Positions 34,807 through 47,480 of a stretch of 64,000 bases of DNA are shown piece by piece. Position numbers and translations under genes: made by a program. Below the pieces are notes generated by a model, which saw only the letters and a list, made by a program, of their open reading frames with translations, did no database searches and was not told where the DNA came from. The DNA comes from Azohydromonas lata NBRC 102462 (GTDB taxonomy: Bacteria; Pseudomonadota; Gammaproteobacteria; Burkholderiales; Burkholderiaceae_C): the NCBI RefSeq assembly GCF_001571085.1, contig NZ_BCTC01000010.1, forward strand, positions 1 to 64,000, written 5' to 3'. Positions within the stretch are counted from its first letter, which is position 1, and the number at the start of each line of letters is the position of its first letter.

Positions 34807-35793
34807 TCACCAAGTCAGAACGATCTTGCCCACATGCGTGCTCGATTCCATGAGCGCATGCGCCTCGGCCGCCTGCGCGGCGTCGAAAACCTTGTGGATG
34901 ACGGGCTTCACGCGCCCGGCCTCGATCAGCGGCCAGACTTTGTCGCGCAGCGCCTGGGCCAGTTGCGCCTTGTAGGCCACGGTGCGCGCGCGCAGCGTGG
35001 AGCCGGTGATCTGCAGCCGCTTGCGCAGCACCAGTCCGGCATCTATGGCGCTCTTGGTGCCGCCTTGCACGGCGATGATGGCCAGGCGGCCGTCGTCAGC
35101 CAGGCACTGCAGCTCACGGCCGACGTAGTCGCCCGCCACCATGTCCAGCACCACGTTCACACCGCGGCCGCCGGTGAGGCGCTTGGCCTCCTCGACGAAG
35201 TCCTGCGTGCGGTAGTTGATGGCATGGTCGGCGCCCAACGCCACGCAGGCGGCGCACTTGTCGTCGCTGCCTGCAGTGACGATGACCTGCGAGCCCAGCG
35301 CCTTGGCCAGCAGGATGGCGGTGACGCCAATCCCGCTGGAGCCGCCTTGCACCAGCAGCGTCTCGCCGGGCTGCAACCGCGCGATCTCGAAGACGTTCTG
35401 CCACACCGTGAAGAAGGTCTCCGGAAGCGCAGCCGCTTCCACGTCAGACAGCGCCGCCGGCGCGGGCAGCGCCTGCGCAATGGGCGCCACGCACAGCTCG
35501 GCATAGCCGCCGCCGGCCACCAGCGCGCACACGCGGTCGCCGAGCTTGAAGCCGGCCGCCGCAAGCTCGGCCGGGTCGCCGCCCACCACCGTGCCGGCCA
35601 CTTCCAACCCAGGCAGGTCGGAAGCGCCTGGCGGCGCCGGGTAATGGCCCTTGCGCTGCACGACGTCGGGGCGATTGACACCCGACGCGCTCACGCGCAC
35701 TAGCAATTCACCCGCGGCGGGCACCGGGGCGGGCCGCGTCACCAGACGCAGCACCTCGGGCCCGCCGAACTGGCCGATCTCGACGGCACGCAT
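34807..35793 (-). CDS. Zinc-free NAD(P)H quinone oxidoreductase (MDR family)
   Basis: 328-residue medium-chain reductase without the catalytic zinc cysteines, hence of the quinone oxidoreductase/zeta-crystallin type. It has [19 protein letters not shown] at the N-terminus, the nucleotide site [21 protein letters not shown] and [18 protein letters not shown]. It resembles the PIG3-like branch by its RKGHYPPP loop. It sits 5 bp after pnp and 11 bp before tpiA, so it is in the same operon. Confidence 0.9.
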   Translation of the reverse strand: MRAVEIGQFGGPEVLRLVTRPAPVPAAGELLVRVSASGVNRPDVVQRKGHYPAPPGASDLPGLEVAGTVVGGDPAELAAAGFKLGDRVCALVAGGGYAELCVAPIAQALPAPAALSDVEAAALPETFFTVWQNVFEIARLQPGETLLVQGGSSGIGVTAILLAKALGSQVIVTAGSDDKCAACVALGADHAINYRTQDFVEEAKRLTGGRGVNVVLDMVAGDYVGRELQCLADDGRLAIIAVQGGTKSAIDAGLVLRKRLQITGSTLRARTVAYKAQLAQALRDKVWPLIEAGRVKPVIHKVFDAAQAAEAHALMESSTHVGKIVLTW

Positions 35794-35798
35794 GGCGT

Positions 35799-38090
<2,292 letters not shown>

Positions 38091-38167
38091 TCTTTTCTCC
38101 GGATAGTCGGCACGCTTTGGGCGGTGGTGCCAGGGAACCGGGAGCACGTCGAGGACGGGGCGGATGC

Positions 38168-38209
38168 CATTCCAGCGGGACTGCAGCAAGCCGCAGCCCC
38201 CTTGGAATG
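38168..38209 (-). promoter_or_regulatory. Stem-loop in the pnp leader
   Basis: CATTCCA (38168-38174) pairs with TGGAATG (38203-38209), with an inner CTGC/GCAG and GGG/CCC stem. It lies between the rpsO terminator-like hairpin and the pnp start. In enterics a long double-stranded leader of this sort is cut by RNase III for pnp autocontrol; the same role here is inference. Confidence 0.5.
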
Positions 38210-38239
38210 ACACATCAACGCCGGTTTCCTCAGCTCTCC

Positions 38240-38278
38240 AAAGACAAAGAGCCTGTGCTGCGACCGCAGAACAGGCTC
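38240..38278 (-). terminator. Hairpin with T-rich tail between rpsO and pnp
   Basis: On the minus strand GAGCCTGT...ACAGGCTC with an inner CTGCG/CGCAG stem is followed by TTTGTCTTT. It starts 18 nt after the rpsO stop. It probably terminates part of the rpsO transcription and lets the rest reach pnp. Confidence 0.75.
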
Positions 38279-38296
38279 CCGTCAATCATGCAAGGC

Positions 38297-38566
38297 TTAC
38301 TTGCGCAGGCCCAGCTTCTGGATCAGGGCGACGTAGCGGTCGGCATCCTTGCTCTTCAGGTAGGACAGCAGGCGCTTGCGCTGGTTGACCATCTTGAGCA
38401 GACCGCGACGGCCGTGGTGGTCCTTGGCGTGGGTCTTGAAGTGGGGGGTCAGCTCGTTGATGCGAGCCGTCAGCAGGGCGACCTGGACTTCGGGAGAACC
38501 GGTGTCCGCGGGGCCGCGGGCGTTGGCGGCGACGATGTCGGCCGTCTTGATGTCAGCAACTGCCAT
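38297..38566 (-). CDS. rpsO: 30S ribosomal protein S15
   Basis: 89-residue 16S rRNA-binding protein, complete. Signatures: [35 protein letters not shown] (noted as [11 protein letters not shown] and [12 protein letters not shown]) and [19 protein letters not shown] precedes ATG 38566. Confidence 0.97.
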   Translation of the reverse strand: MAVADIKTADIVAANARGPADTGSPEVQVALLTARINELTPHFKTHAKDHHGRRGLLKMVNQRKRLLSYLKSKDADRYVALIQKLGLRK

Positions 38567-38719
38567 GAGTGGAGTTTCCTGTGCTGGAAACCGGGGCACG
38601 GGCCTGGCTCAGGCCGCCGCGGTTTCCGGGTTACTTGCGGTCGCGGGTGAAACCGACCCGCGCCGTGCTCTTGGAATCTCCGCGCACCCGGTTACAGGCA
38701 CGCGAAGCCCTCGATTATA
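38567..38719 (-). promoter_or_regulatory. rpsO promoter -10 and structured leader
   Basis: On the minus strand TATAAT at 38719-38714 is a good -10 without a clear -35. The leader of about 140 nt has two stem-loops: CGCGGGT/ACCCGCG (38642-38662) and a larger one, GGAAACCG/CGGTTTCC with inner GGCCTG/CAGGCC (38586-38627), ending just before the AGGAAA ribosome site. Many S15 mRNAs have leader structures bound by S15 itself; such control here is inference from position and shape. Confidence 0.5.
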
Positions 38720-39908
38720 GGCCAAGCGCCCAAGTGAGGCGTTGCACGCCCAGCCGAAGGCGTTCCACGTCCTGCGAGGCGAAGCACCAGCGCAGCCACC
38801 CTTCCCCTTCGTCGCCGAAGGCGCAGCCCGGTGCCAGGCCCAGGCCGTGGTCGGCCACCAGGCGCTTGGCCAAGGCCAGCGAGTCGTCCTGGCCTTCAAT
38901 GCGGAAGAAGGCGTACATGCCGCCCTGCGGCGGCGCCAACTCGACGCCTGGCAAGGCCTGCAGCCCCTGCACCAGCGTGTTGCACCCGGCCTGGATACGC
39001 GCCACCAGCGCGGGCACGAAATCGTCGGCCATGGCCAGCGCCTGCAGCGCGCCGCGCTGGACGAACACCGGCGCGCAGGAGCTGTTGAACTCCAGCAGCT
39101 TGCCCGCCGTGGCCAGCGACTGCCCGTTCGCGTCGCGCGGCAGCACCAGCCAGCCCAAGCGCCAGCCGGTCATCAAAAAGCTCTTGGAAAAGCTTTGCGT
39201 GACGATGAGCCTGTCCTCAGGCGCCGCGATATCCAGGAAGCTGGGCGCGGCGGCCTGGCCGATCGCTTCATTCGGCCCCTCGCCCCACCACAGCCGCTCG
39301 TAAACCTCGTCGGCGACTATCCAGGTGCCGGTGCGGCGGCAGTGATCCAGAAGGGCCTGCTGCTCGACGCGCGACAGCGTCCAGCCCGTGGGGTTGTTGG
39401 GCGCGTTGACCAGCAGCGCGCGCGTGGCGGGGGTGATGGCGTCCAGCAGCTTCTGCAGGTCCAGCCGCCAGGCGCCCTGGTGCGGATGCAGCGACACGCG
39501 CTTCACCCGAGCACCCAGGATTTCCGGCTGCGCGGTGATGTTGGGCCATACCGGGACCACCGCGACGGCCTCGTCGCCGGCGGACAGCAGCAGCTGTGCC
39601 GCCACCATGAGGGCGCTCACGCCGGAGCTGGTGACGGCGATGCGCTCCACCTCCACCGGTGCATGCAGCGCCGAGACGTACTGCGCCAGCGCCCTGCGCA
39701 GTTCCGGCAGGCCCAGGTTGTGGGCGTAGAAGGTCTCGCCGCGCATGAGCGACGCGGCGGCGGCCTCGCGCACCTCCAGCGGCGTGACCTCGTCGCTTTC
39801 GCCGAACCAGAAGGCCAGCACGTCAGGGCGGCCCAGGCCGGCATTGGCCACTTCGCGGATACGGGAGGCGGGCAGCGCCGCCAGCGGAGAGCGGATGAAG
39901 TCGTGCAT
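38715..39908 (-). CDS. PLP-dependent class I/II aminotransferase
   Basis: 397 residues of the AspC-like fold type I family. Motifs: VNAPNNPTGW, WIVADEVYERLWW and the PLP lysine in TQSFSKSFLMTGWRLGW, with a C-terminal arginine in GEGWLRWCFA. The amino-acid substrate is not clear from sequence. Its stop codon lies within the rpsO -10 hexamer on the same strand, so read-through into rpsO is possible. Confidence 0.88.
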   Translation of the reverse strand: MHDFIRSPLAALPASRIREVANAGLGRPDVLAFWFGESDEVTPLEVREAAAASLMRGETFYAHNLGLPELRRALAQYVSALHAPVEVERIAVTSSGVSALMVAAQLLLSAGDEAVAVVPVWPNITAQPEILGARVKRVSLHPHQGAWRLDLQKLLDAITPATRALLVNAPNNPTGWTLSRVEQQALLDHCRRTGTWIVADEVYERLWWGEGPNEAIGQAAAPSFLDIAAPEDRLIVTQSFSKSFLMTGWRLGWLVLPRDANGQSLATAGKLLEFNSSCAPVFVQRGALQALAMADDFVPALVARIQAGCNTLVQGLQALPGVELAPPQGGMYAFFRIEGQDDSLALAKRLVADHGLGLAPGCAFGDEGEGWLRWCFASQDVERLRLGVQRLTWALGL

Positions 39909-40002
39909 GGCTCTATCGTCCCTATGGACGGCAGTCGGTGGAGGAGAACGCTGTACCGGCCAAAGGCGCCGCGGCGCCCTGCCCCTTTGGTCGGCGTGAA
40001 AG

Positions 40003-41037
40003 TCAGGCTTCGGCCAGCGGCCAGCGCGGCTTCACGTCGAAGGCGTAGTCATGCTCGGCCGTGGCCCGGCCGCTTTGCAGCCGCATGGCGCCCGCCAGGG
40101 CGATCATGGCGCCGTTGTCGCTGCACAAATGCAGCTCGGGGTAGTGCACGCGCACGCCGGCGCGGCGGCAAAGGGCATTCAAATTGGTGCGCAGCGCACG
40201 GTTGGCACCCACGCCGCCGGCCACCACCAGCCGCTTGAGCCCGGTGGCCTTGAGCGCCTTCATGGACTTGCTGCTGAGCACGTCCACGATGGCGGCCTGG
40301 GTGCTGGCCGCCAGATCCGCCTTGGGCTGCTCGCACACCTCAGGGCCCAGCTTGCGCAACTGCGTCATCACCGCCGTCTTGAGCCCGGCAAAGGAGAAGT
40401 CCAGGTTGCCGCTGTGCAGCAGCGGGCGCGGCAAGGCGAACGCCTCGGGGTTGCCGAACTCGGCGAGCCTGGAAAGCGCCGGCCCGCCCGGGTAGCCCAG
40501 GCCCAGCAACTTGGCCGACTTGTCGAAAGCTTCGCCGGCGGCGTCGTCAATCGTTTCGCCGAGCAGCTCGTACTCGCCCACGCCCTGCACGCGCATGAGC
40601 TGCGTATGGCCGCCGGAGACGAGCAGCGCCACGAAGGGAAACTCCGGCGGGTCGTCGGAAAGGAAGGGCGACAGCAGATGGCCTTCGAGGTGGTGTATGC
40701 CCAGCGTCGGCTTGCCCAGCGCGGCCGCCAGCGCGCAGGCCACGCCCGCGCCGACCAGCAGCGCGCCGGCCAGGCCGGGGCCGCGCGTGTAGGCCACGAC
40801 GTCCACATCCTCCAGCGTGCAGCCGGCGTCCGCGAACACCTGCCGCGCCAGCGGCAGCACGCGGCGGATGTGATCGCGCGAAGCCAGCTCAGGTACCACG
40901 CCGCCATAGGCACGGTGCATCTCGATCTGGCTGTGCAGCGCGTGCGCCTTGAGCTTGGGCGCACTGCCGTCGGACGGGATCTGGACGAGGGCCACACCCG
41001 TCTCGTCGCAGGAAGATTCGATACCCAGCACATTCAT
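40003..41037 (-). CDS. tsaD: tRNA N6-threonylcarbamoyladenosine transferase TsaD
   Basis: 344-residue catalytic subunit of the t6A37 modification complex. It begins [15 protein letters not shown] and has the metal-binding [26 protein letters not shown] and [16 protein letters not shown] 41037 is supported by the family N-terminus; the frame stays open upstream but reads into the divergent nasT region. A CCAAAGG/CCTTTGG hairpin (39960-39990) follows the gene without a T-tract. Confidence 0.96.
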   Translation of the reverse strand: MNVLGIESSCDETGVALVQIPSDGSAPKLKAHALHSQIEMHRAYGGVVPELASRDHIRRVLPLARQVFADAGCTLEDVDVVAYTRGPGLAGALLVGAGVACALAAALGKPTLGIHHLEGHLLSPFLSDDPPEFPFVALLVSGGHTQLMRVQGVGEYELLGETIDDAAGEAFDKSAKLLGLGYPGGPALSRLAEFGNPEAFALPRPLLHSGNLDFSFAGLKTAVMTQLRKLGPEVCEQPKADLAASTQAAIVDVLSSKSMKALKATGLKRLVVAGGVGANRALRTNLNALCRRAGVRVHYPELHLCSDNGAMIALAGAMRLQSGRATAEHDYAFDVKPRWPLAEA

Positions 41038-41110
41038 GGTGCGGCAGTGTAGCCAGCGGGCCGTTTGCCTTTGGATACCGATGGCGTGAAGCTTGCAAGC
41101 CGTGCGGCCC

Positions 41111-41743
41111 ATGAAATCTCCGCAGGCCTTGCGCATCGTCATCGTCGCGCCGGACTCCATGAACCCCGACCCGTCGGACACCGCCGCCATGGTCGAGGTC
41201 GAGCGCTCGCGCAGCCTGCGCATCGGCCTGCTGCAGCACGGCTACAACATCGTTGCGGTGCTGCCCATAGACCCCTTCCTGCCCGACCGGCTGGCGCAGA
41301 TACAGCCGGACATGATCATCGTGGACGCGGAGAGCCAGGCGCGCGACACCCTGGAGCATGTCGTGATGGCCACGCGCGACGCGCGCCGGCCCATCGTCCT
41401 GTTCACCGACGACGAGGACACCTCGCGCGTGGACGACGCCATCGCCGCTGGCGTGACGGCCTACGTCGTGGCCGGGCTAGCGCCGCAGCGCATCAAGTCG
41501 GTGCTGGACGTGGCCATGGCGCGCTTTCGTCACGAAGAGGAACTGCGCCGCCAGCTCGCCGACGCCCGCAGCCAGCTCGACGAGCGCAAGGTCGTCGAGC
41601 GCGCCAAGGGCCTGCTCATGAAGCGCCAGGGCATAGACGAAGCCCAGGCCTATGCCCGGCTGCGCAAGACCGCCATGGACAAGGGCCTGAAGCTCGCCGA
41701 AGTAGCGCAGCGCATCATCGATGTGGCCGACTTGCTCGGGTAA
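41111..41743 (+). CDS. nasT: ANTAR-domain antiterminator, NasT type
   Basis: 210 residues. The N-terminal half (about 7-125) is a pseudo-receiver: it keeps an Asp in MIIVDAES, but the usual N-terminal acidic pair is replaced (VIVAPDS). A coiled segment [21 protein letters not shown] leads into the RNA-binding ANTAR domain (about 155-207: [35 protein letters not shown]). NasT relieves terminators before nitrate-assimilation genes and is normally held by the nitrate sensor NasS; no NasS gene is in the window. The leader at 41857 is its obvious target. ATG 41111 is preferred to TTG 41093. Confidence 0.9.
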   Translation: MKSPQALRIVIVAPDSMNPDPSDTAAMVEVERSRSLRIGLLQHGYNIVAVLPIDPFLPDRLAQIQPDMIIVDAESQARDTLEHVVMATRDARRPIVLFTDDEDTSRVDDAIAAGVTAYVVAGLAPQRIKSVLDVAMARFRHEEELRRQLADARSQLDERKVVERAKGLLMKRQGIDEAQAYARLRKTAMDKGLKLAEVAQRIIDVADLLG

Positions 41744-41830
41744 GCACCAAAGCAGCGCACACACGCTGTAACAAAAACCCGGCTTGGTGCATGGATCCCA
41801 CCTCAAGCGGCATTTCCCGGGATCAAGAGC

Positions 41831-41846
41831 TGGCACAGCGCTTGCG
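41831..41846 (+). promoter_or_regulatory. -24/-12 (sigma-54) promoter of the nitrate ABC operon
   Basis: TGGCAC-AGCGC-TTGCG matches the RpoN consensus TGGCAC-N5-TTGC exactly, with GG (41832-41833) and GC (41844-41845) ten bases apart. The predicted +1 is 41857. NtrC-like GCACC and GGTGC half-sites at 41744 and 41789 are inverted, but 36 bp apart between the arms, so they are only weak enhancer candidates. Nitrogen control through NtrC is inferred. Confidence 0.85.
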
Positions 41847-41856
41847 TTAACCCAGG

Positions 41857-41920
41857 CAGGAGGTCAAAGGCGATCTCCTGACGAATCAAACGGCATTCGA
41901 CCAAGGTCGGTCGGAACGCC
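41857..41920 (+). promoter_or_regulatory. ANTAR-type two-hairpin RNA element
   Basis: Hairpin 1 (41857-41880) has a 9-bp stem CAGGAGGTC/GATCTCCTG and the hexaloop AAAGGC. Hairpin 2 (41892-41920) has GACC/GGTC at its tip, extended by TTC/GAA and GGC/GCC across a bulge and a mismatch, and the hexaloop AAGGTC. Both loops have A at position 1 and G at position 4, the known rule for RNA bound by ANTAR proteins such as NasR and EutV. The element begins exactly at the predicted +1 and is followed 10 nt later by a terminator. Confidence 0.88.
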
Positions 41921-41929
41921 ACAAGGACG

Positions 41930-41990
41930 ACGGCGTCCCCATGCCCCGCAGGTGTCTTCTGCACCGCGGGTCACAGGGACGCCGTTTTTT
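41930..41990 (+). terminator. Leader terminator (attenuator) before nrtA
   Basis: ACGGCGTCCC (41930-41939) pairs with GGGACGCCGT (41976-41985), enclosing an inner CCCGC/GCGGG hairpin, and is followed by TTTTTT. It lies 36 nt before the nrtA start, so it would stop transcription unless the ANTAR protein prevents its folding. Confidence 0.92.
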
Positions 41991-42025
41991 CATTGCCGGT
42001 CGAAAAGCTATTTGCAGGACTCCGA

Positions 42026-43291
42026 ATGGACAAGGACGCGATCAACATGGGACGCCGCACGCTCGTCAAGGCCGCCGCTGCCGGGGCAGCCACCGCCGCC
42101 ACCGGTGGCTTGATCCCGGGGCTGCAAGCCGCCGTGTACGCCGCCGGCTCGGACAAGCCCGAGAAGGAGGAGGTGCGCATCGGCTTCATCCCGCTGACCG
42201 ACTGCGCATCCGTCGTCATGGCCTCGGTGCTGGGCTTCGACAAGAAGTACGGCGTCAAGATCGTCGCAACCAAGGAAGCCTCCTGGGCCGGCGTGCGCGA
42301 CAAGCTGGTCAACGGCGAGCTCGACATGGCGCACGTGCTCTACGGCTTGATCTACGGCGTGCACCTGGGCGTGGGCGGTCCGAAGAAGGACATGGCCGTG
42401 CTGATGACGCTCAACCACAACGGACAGGCCATCACGCTGTCCAAGAAGCTGGCCGAGGCCGGCGCGGTGGACGGCGCCTCGTTGGCCAAGGTGATGGCCA
42501 AGGACAAGCGCGACTACACCTTCGCCCAGACCTTCCCCACCGGCACGCACGCCATGTGGCTGTACTACTGGCTGGCCAGCGCGGGCATCGACCCGATGAA
42601 GGACGCCAAGGTCATCACCGTGCCGCCGCCGCAGATGGTGGCCAACATGCGCGTGGGCAACATGGACGGCTACTGCGTGGGCGAGCCCTGGGGCCACCGC
42701 GCCATCATGGACGGCATCGGCATCACCGCCGTCACCACGCAGGACATCTGGAAGGACCACCCCGAGAAGGTCCTGGGCACCACGGGCGACTTCGTCAAGA
42801 AGTACCCCAACACCGCCCGCGCCGTGATGATGGCCGTGCTGGAAGCCGGCCGCTGGATTGACGCCAGCCTGCAGAACAAGATGAAGATGGCCGAGACGGT
42901 GGCCGACAAGTCCTACGTCAACACGGGCGTGGACGCCATCAACCAGCGCATCCTGGGCCGCTACCAGAACGGCCTGGGCAAGACCTGGGACGACCCCAAC
43001 CACATGAAGTTCTTCAACGACGGCGCGGTGAACTTCCCCTACCTCTCCGACGGCATGTGGTTCCTCACCCAGCACAAGCGCTGGGGCCTGCTCAAGGCGC
43101 ACCCGGACTACCTGGGCGTGGCCAAGCAGATCAACCAGGTCGACCTGTACCGCGAGGTGGCCTCGGCCATGAAGATCACTGCACCCAAGGACGTGATGCG
43201 CAGCAGCAAGCTCATCGACGGCGTGGTCTGGGACGGCAAGGATCCCGCCAAGTACGCCGACTCGTTCAAGCTCAAGGCCGCCGCGGCCTGA
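42026..43291 (+). CDS. nrtA: Nitrate ABC transporter substrate-binding protein (Tat-exported)
   Basis: 421-residue NrtA/NasF-type periplasmic binding protein. The N-terminus is a twin-arginine signal (GRRTLVKAAAAGAATAATGG), so the mature protein starts after about residue 40. Family features are VRIGFIPLTDCASVVMA, NGELDMAHVLYGLIYG and GEPWGHRAI. The Tat signal argues for a transporter role and against a cytoplasmic NasS sensor. ATG 42026 has AGGA upstream; ATG 42047 is an alternative. First gene of nrtA-nrtB-nrtD, under the attenuated sigma-54 promoter. Confidence 0.92.
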   Translation: MDKDAINMGRRTLVKAAAAGAATAATGGLIPGLQAAVYAAGSDKPEKEEVRIGFIPLTDCASVVMASVLGFDKKYGVKIVATKEASWAGVRDKLVNGELDMAHVLYGLIYGVHLGVGGPKKDMAVLMTLNHNGQAITLSKKLAEAGAVDGASLAKVMAKDKRDYTFAQTFPTGTHAMWLYYWLASAGIDPMKDAKVITVPPPQMVANMRVGNMDGYCVGEPWGHRAIMDGIGITAVTTQDIWKDHPEKVLGTTGDFVKKYPNTARAVMMAVLEAGRWIDASLQNKMKMAETVADKSYVNTGVDAINQRILGRYQNGLGKTWDDPNHMKFFNDGAVNFPYLSDGMWFLTQHKRWGLLKAHPDYLGVAKQINQVDLYREVASAMKITAPKDVMRSSKLIDGVVWDGKDPAKYADSFKLKAAAA

Positions 43292-43322
43292 CCCCTGCCC
43301 CATTCCTGACAGGAGCCCGACC

Positions 43323-44210
43323 ATGGTCAGTGCCGTTTTCCATTCCCCGGCCGCCGCGGCAGAGTCCGCGTCGCCCACCAAGCCCGCGCCCGCCGCAACG
43401 CCGGCCCCCAAGGCCGCAGCCCCACGCCGCCCGCTCATCGATGTGCGTGCCCTCGCCGCCGCCGTGCTGCCGCCCATGGCCGGCATCGCGCTGCTGGTGG
43501 GCATTTGGGCGCTGCTCACCATGAACAGCACCACCTTCCCCTCGCCGGCGGCGACCTGGGACGCCGCGGTACAGCTCTTTGCCGACCCGTTCTACCGCAA
43601 GGGCCCCAACGACCAGGGCATCGGCTGGAACATCCTGAACTCGCTGCAGCGCGTGGCCGTGGGCTTCGGCCTGGCGGCGCTGGTGGGCATTCCGCTGGGC
43701 TTTCTCATCGGCCGCTTCGCCGTGCTCAACCGCATGATTTCGCCGCTGGTGAGCCTGCTGCGCCCGGTGTCGCCCCTGGCCTGGCTGCCCATCGGCCTGC
43801 TGGTGTTCAAGGCCGCCAACCCGGCCGCCATCTGGACCATCTTCATCTGCTCGATCTGGCCCATGGTCATCAACACCGCCGTGGGCGTGCAGCGGGTGCC
43901 GCAGGACTACCTCAACGTGGCGCGGGTGCTCAACCTGAGCGAGCTGACGCTGGCGCGCAAGATCCTCTTCCCCGCCGTGCTGCCCTACATGCTCACCGGC
44001 GTGCGTCTGTCGGTCGGCACCGCCTGGCTGGTGATCGTGGCCGCGGAGATGCTCACCGGCGGCGTCGGGATCGGCTTCTGGGTCTGGGACGAGTGGAACA
44101 ACCTCAACGTGCAGCACATCATCATCGCCATCGTCGTCATCGGCGTGGTGGGCCTGCTGCTGGAGCAGGCGCTGGTGGCCCTGGCCAAGCGCTTCTCCTT
44201 CGACGAGTGA
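43323..44210 (+). CDS. nrtB: Nitrate ABC transporter permease
   Basis: 295-residue permease of the NitT/TauT family (NrtB/NasE). About six membrane segments and the cytoplasmic EAA-type loop VQRVPQDYLNVARVLNLSE. The first 37 residues are an Ala/Pro-rich extension before the first helix. AGGAG precedes the ATG; 31 bp after nrtA. Confidence 0.93.
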   Translation: MVSAVFHSPAAAAESASPTKPAPAATPAPKAAAPRRPLIDVRALAAAVLPPMAGIALLVGIWALLTMNSTTFPSPAATWDAAVQLFADPFYRKGPNDQGIGWNILNSLQRVAVGFGLAALVGIPLGFLIGRFAVLNRMISPLVSLLRPVSPLAWLPIGLLVFKAANPAAIWTIFICSIWPMVINTAVGVQRVPQDYLNVARVLNLSELTLARKILFPAVLPYMLTGVRLSVGTAWLVIVAAEMLTGGVGIGFWVWDEWNNLNVQHIIIAIVVIGVVGLLLEQALVALAKRFSFDE

Positions 44211-44239
44211 TCCGAACACCCGCTCCCACGAGGTCCACC

Positions 44240-45034
44240 ATGCAAAACTTCATCAGCATCGAAGGCGCCGAGATGGTGTTCAACACCAAGAAGGGCCGCT
44301 TCCATGCGCTGCAGGGCATCAACCTGCGCATCGCCGAGGGCGAGTTCGTGACGCTCATCGGCCACTCCGGCTGCGGCAAGAGCACGCTGCTCAACCTCAT
44401 CGCCGGGCTGACGCTGCCCTCCCAGGGCGTGCTGCTGTGCGAGAACCGCGAGATCACCGGCCCGGGCCCCGAGCGGGCCGTGGTGTTCCAGAACCACTCG
44501 CTGCTGCCCTGGCTCAGCTGCTTCGACAACGTGCACCTGGGCGTGGAGCGGGTCTTCGGTGCCAAGGAAGGCAAGGCGCAGCTCAAGGAACGCACGCTGG
44601 CGGCGCTGGAGCTGGTCGGCATGAGCCACGCCGTCACCAAGCGCCCAAACGAGATCTCCGGCGGCATGAAGCAGCGCGTGGGCATCGCCCGCGCCCTGGC
44701 CATGGAGCCCAAGGTGCTGCTGATGGACGAGCCCTTCGGCGCCCTGGACGCGCTGACCCGCGCCAAGCTCCAGGACGAGCTGCTGCGCATCGTGGCGCGC
44801 ACCAGGAGCACGGTGGTGATGGTCACGCACGACGTGGACGAGGCCGTGCTGCTGTCCGACCGCATCGTGATGCTGACCAACGGTCCGGCCGCCACCATCG
44901 GCGAGATCGCCACCGTGGACCTGCTGCGTCCGCGCGACCGCGTCGCGCTGGCCGAGGACTTGAACTACATCCGGCTGCGCAAGCAGGTGCTGGACTTCCT
45001 CTACACCCGCCACGGCGAGAAGCGCGCCGCCTGA
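44240..45034 (+). CDS. nrtD: Nitrate ABC transporter ATP-binding protein
   Basis: 264-residue ATPase equal in layout to NrtD/NasD. Walker A GHSGCGKST, Q-loop VFQNHSLLPW, signature ISGGMKQRVGIARALAMEPK, Walker B VLLMDEPFGALDALT and the switch His in VMVTHDVDEA. It ends the operon; a strong terminator follows at 45104. No nitrate or nitrite reductase gene follows. Confidence 0.93.
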   Translation: MQNFISIEGAEMVFNTKKGRFHALQGINLRIAEGEFVTLIGHSGCGKSTLLNLIAGLTLPSQGVLLCENREITGPGPERAVVFQNHSLLPWLSCFDNVHLGVERVFGAKEGKAQLKERTLAALELVGMSHAVTKRPNEISGGMKQRVGIARALAMEPKVLLMDEPFGALDALTRAKLQDELLRIVARTRSTVVMVTHDVDEAVLLSDRIVMLTNGPAATIGEIATVDLLRPRDRVALAEDLNYIRLRKQVLDFLYTRHGEKRAA

Positions 45035-45103
45035 CGGCGCCAGCAGCCCACTGGTCCTGCAGTGGGGCGGCGCGCGCCCGCGGCGCCGCCGTCCTGACCT
45101 TCA

Positions 45104-45137
45104 CGCCTGCGTTGCCTCGGCACGCAGGCGTTTTTTT
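45104..45137 (+). terminator. Intrinsic terminator of the nitrate ABC operon
   Basis: CGCCTGCGT, loop TGCCTCGGC, ACGCAGGCG followed by seven T. Confidence 0.92.
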
Positions 45138-45160
45138 CAGGGGCCGCTGGCCAGCCGCAC

Positions 45161-45193
45161 AAAACGCGAAGGGGGCCGCAGCCCCCTTCTTGT
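45161..45193 (-). terminator. Intrinsic terminator of the isc operon
   Basis: GAAGGGGGC and GCCCCCTTC form the stem; the minus strand continues GCGTTTTG. The plus strand also has TTGTTTTC after the stem, so it may act both ways. It lies 27 bp after the fdx stop. Confidence 0.75.
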
Positions 45194-45219
45194 TTTCGAC
45201 GCGGCCTCAAGCCGGTGCG

Positions 45220-45558
45220 TCAGTGCTTCTCGCGGGCGTGGTTGATCGAGTACTTGGGGATCTCGATGGTCACGTCCTGGTCGGACACGATGGCCTGGCA
45301 GGACAGGCGCGAGGTGGGCTCCAGCCCCCAGGCACGGTCCAGCAGGTCTTCCTCGGCTTCGTCCATTTCGCCCAGCGAGCTGAAGCCCTCGCGCACCACG
45401 ACGTGACAGGTGGTGCAGGCGCAACTGAGCTCGCAGGCGTGCTCGATCTCAATGCCGTTGTCCAGCAGTGCCTCGCAGAGGGAGGTGCCGCGCTCGGCCT
45501 TGACGCTGGCGCCTTCGGGACAGTACTCCGGGTGGGGAAGGATGCGGATGACGGGCAT
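45220..45558 (-). CDS. fdx: ISC-type 2Fe-2S ferredoxin
   Basis: 112-residue adrenodoxin-like ferredoxin that supplies electrons for cluster assembly. Cluster cysteines are in HACELSCACTTCHV, with the fourth in RLSCQAIV. Last gene of iscR-iscS-iscU-iscA-hscB-hscA-fdx; 21 bp after hscA. Confidence 0.96.
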   Translation of the reverse strand: MPVIRILPHPEYCPEGASVKAERGTSLCEALLDNGIEIEHACELSCACTTCHVVVREGFSSLGEMDEAEEDLLDRAWGLEPTSRLSCQAIVSDQDVTIEIPKYSINHAREKH

Positions 45559-45579
45559 GGAGTGGGTTTCCCTTGAGCT

Positions 45580-47448
<1,869 letters not shown>

Positions 47449-47480
47449 GAGTATTTGTTCTGGAAAACCTGCGAGGGCCG

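Noticed and set aside
39960-39990. CCAAAGG/CCTTTGG hairpin after tsaD as an intrinsic terminator
   Set aside because: No T-tract on the minus strand; mentioned only under tsaD.
41744-41793. NtrC enhancer formed by GCACCAA and TTGGTGC
   Set aside because: The half-sites are in the right orientation but 36 bp apart, against the usual 5-7; too weak to annotate as a site.
42026-43291. Reading the NrtA-like protein as the missing NasS
   Set aside because: It has a clear twin-arginine signal peptide and lies in one operon with permease and ATPase genes.
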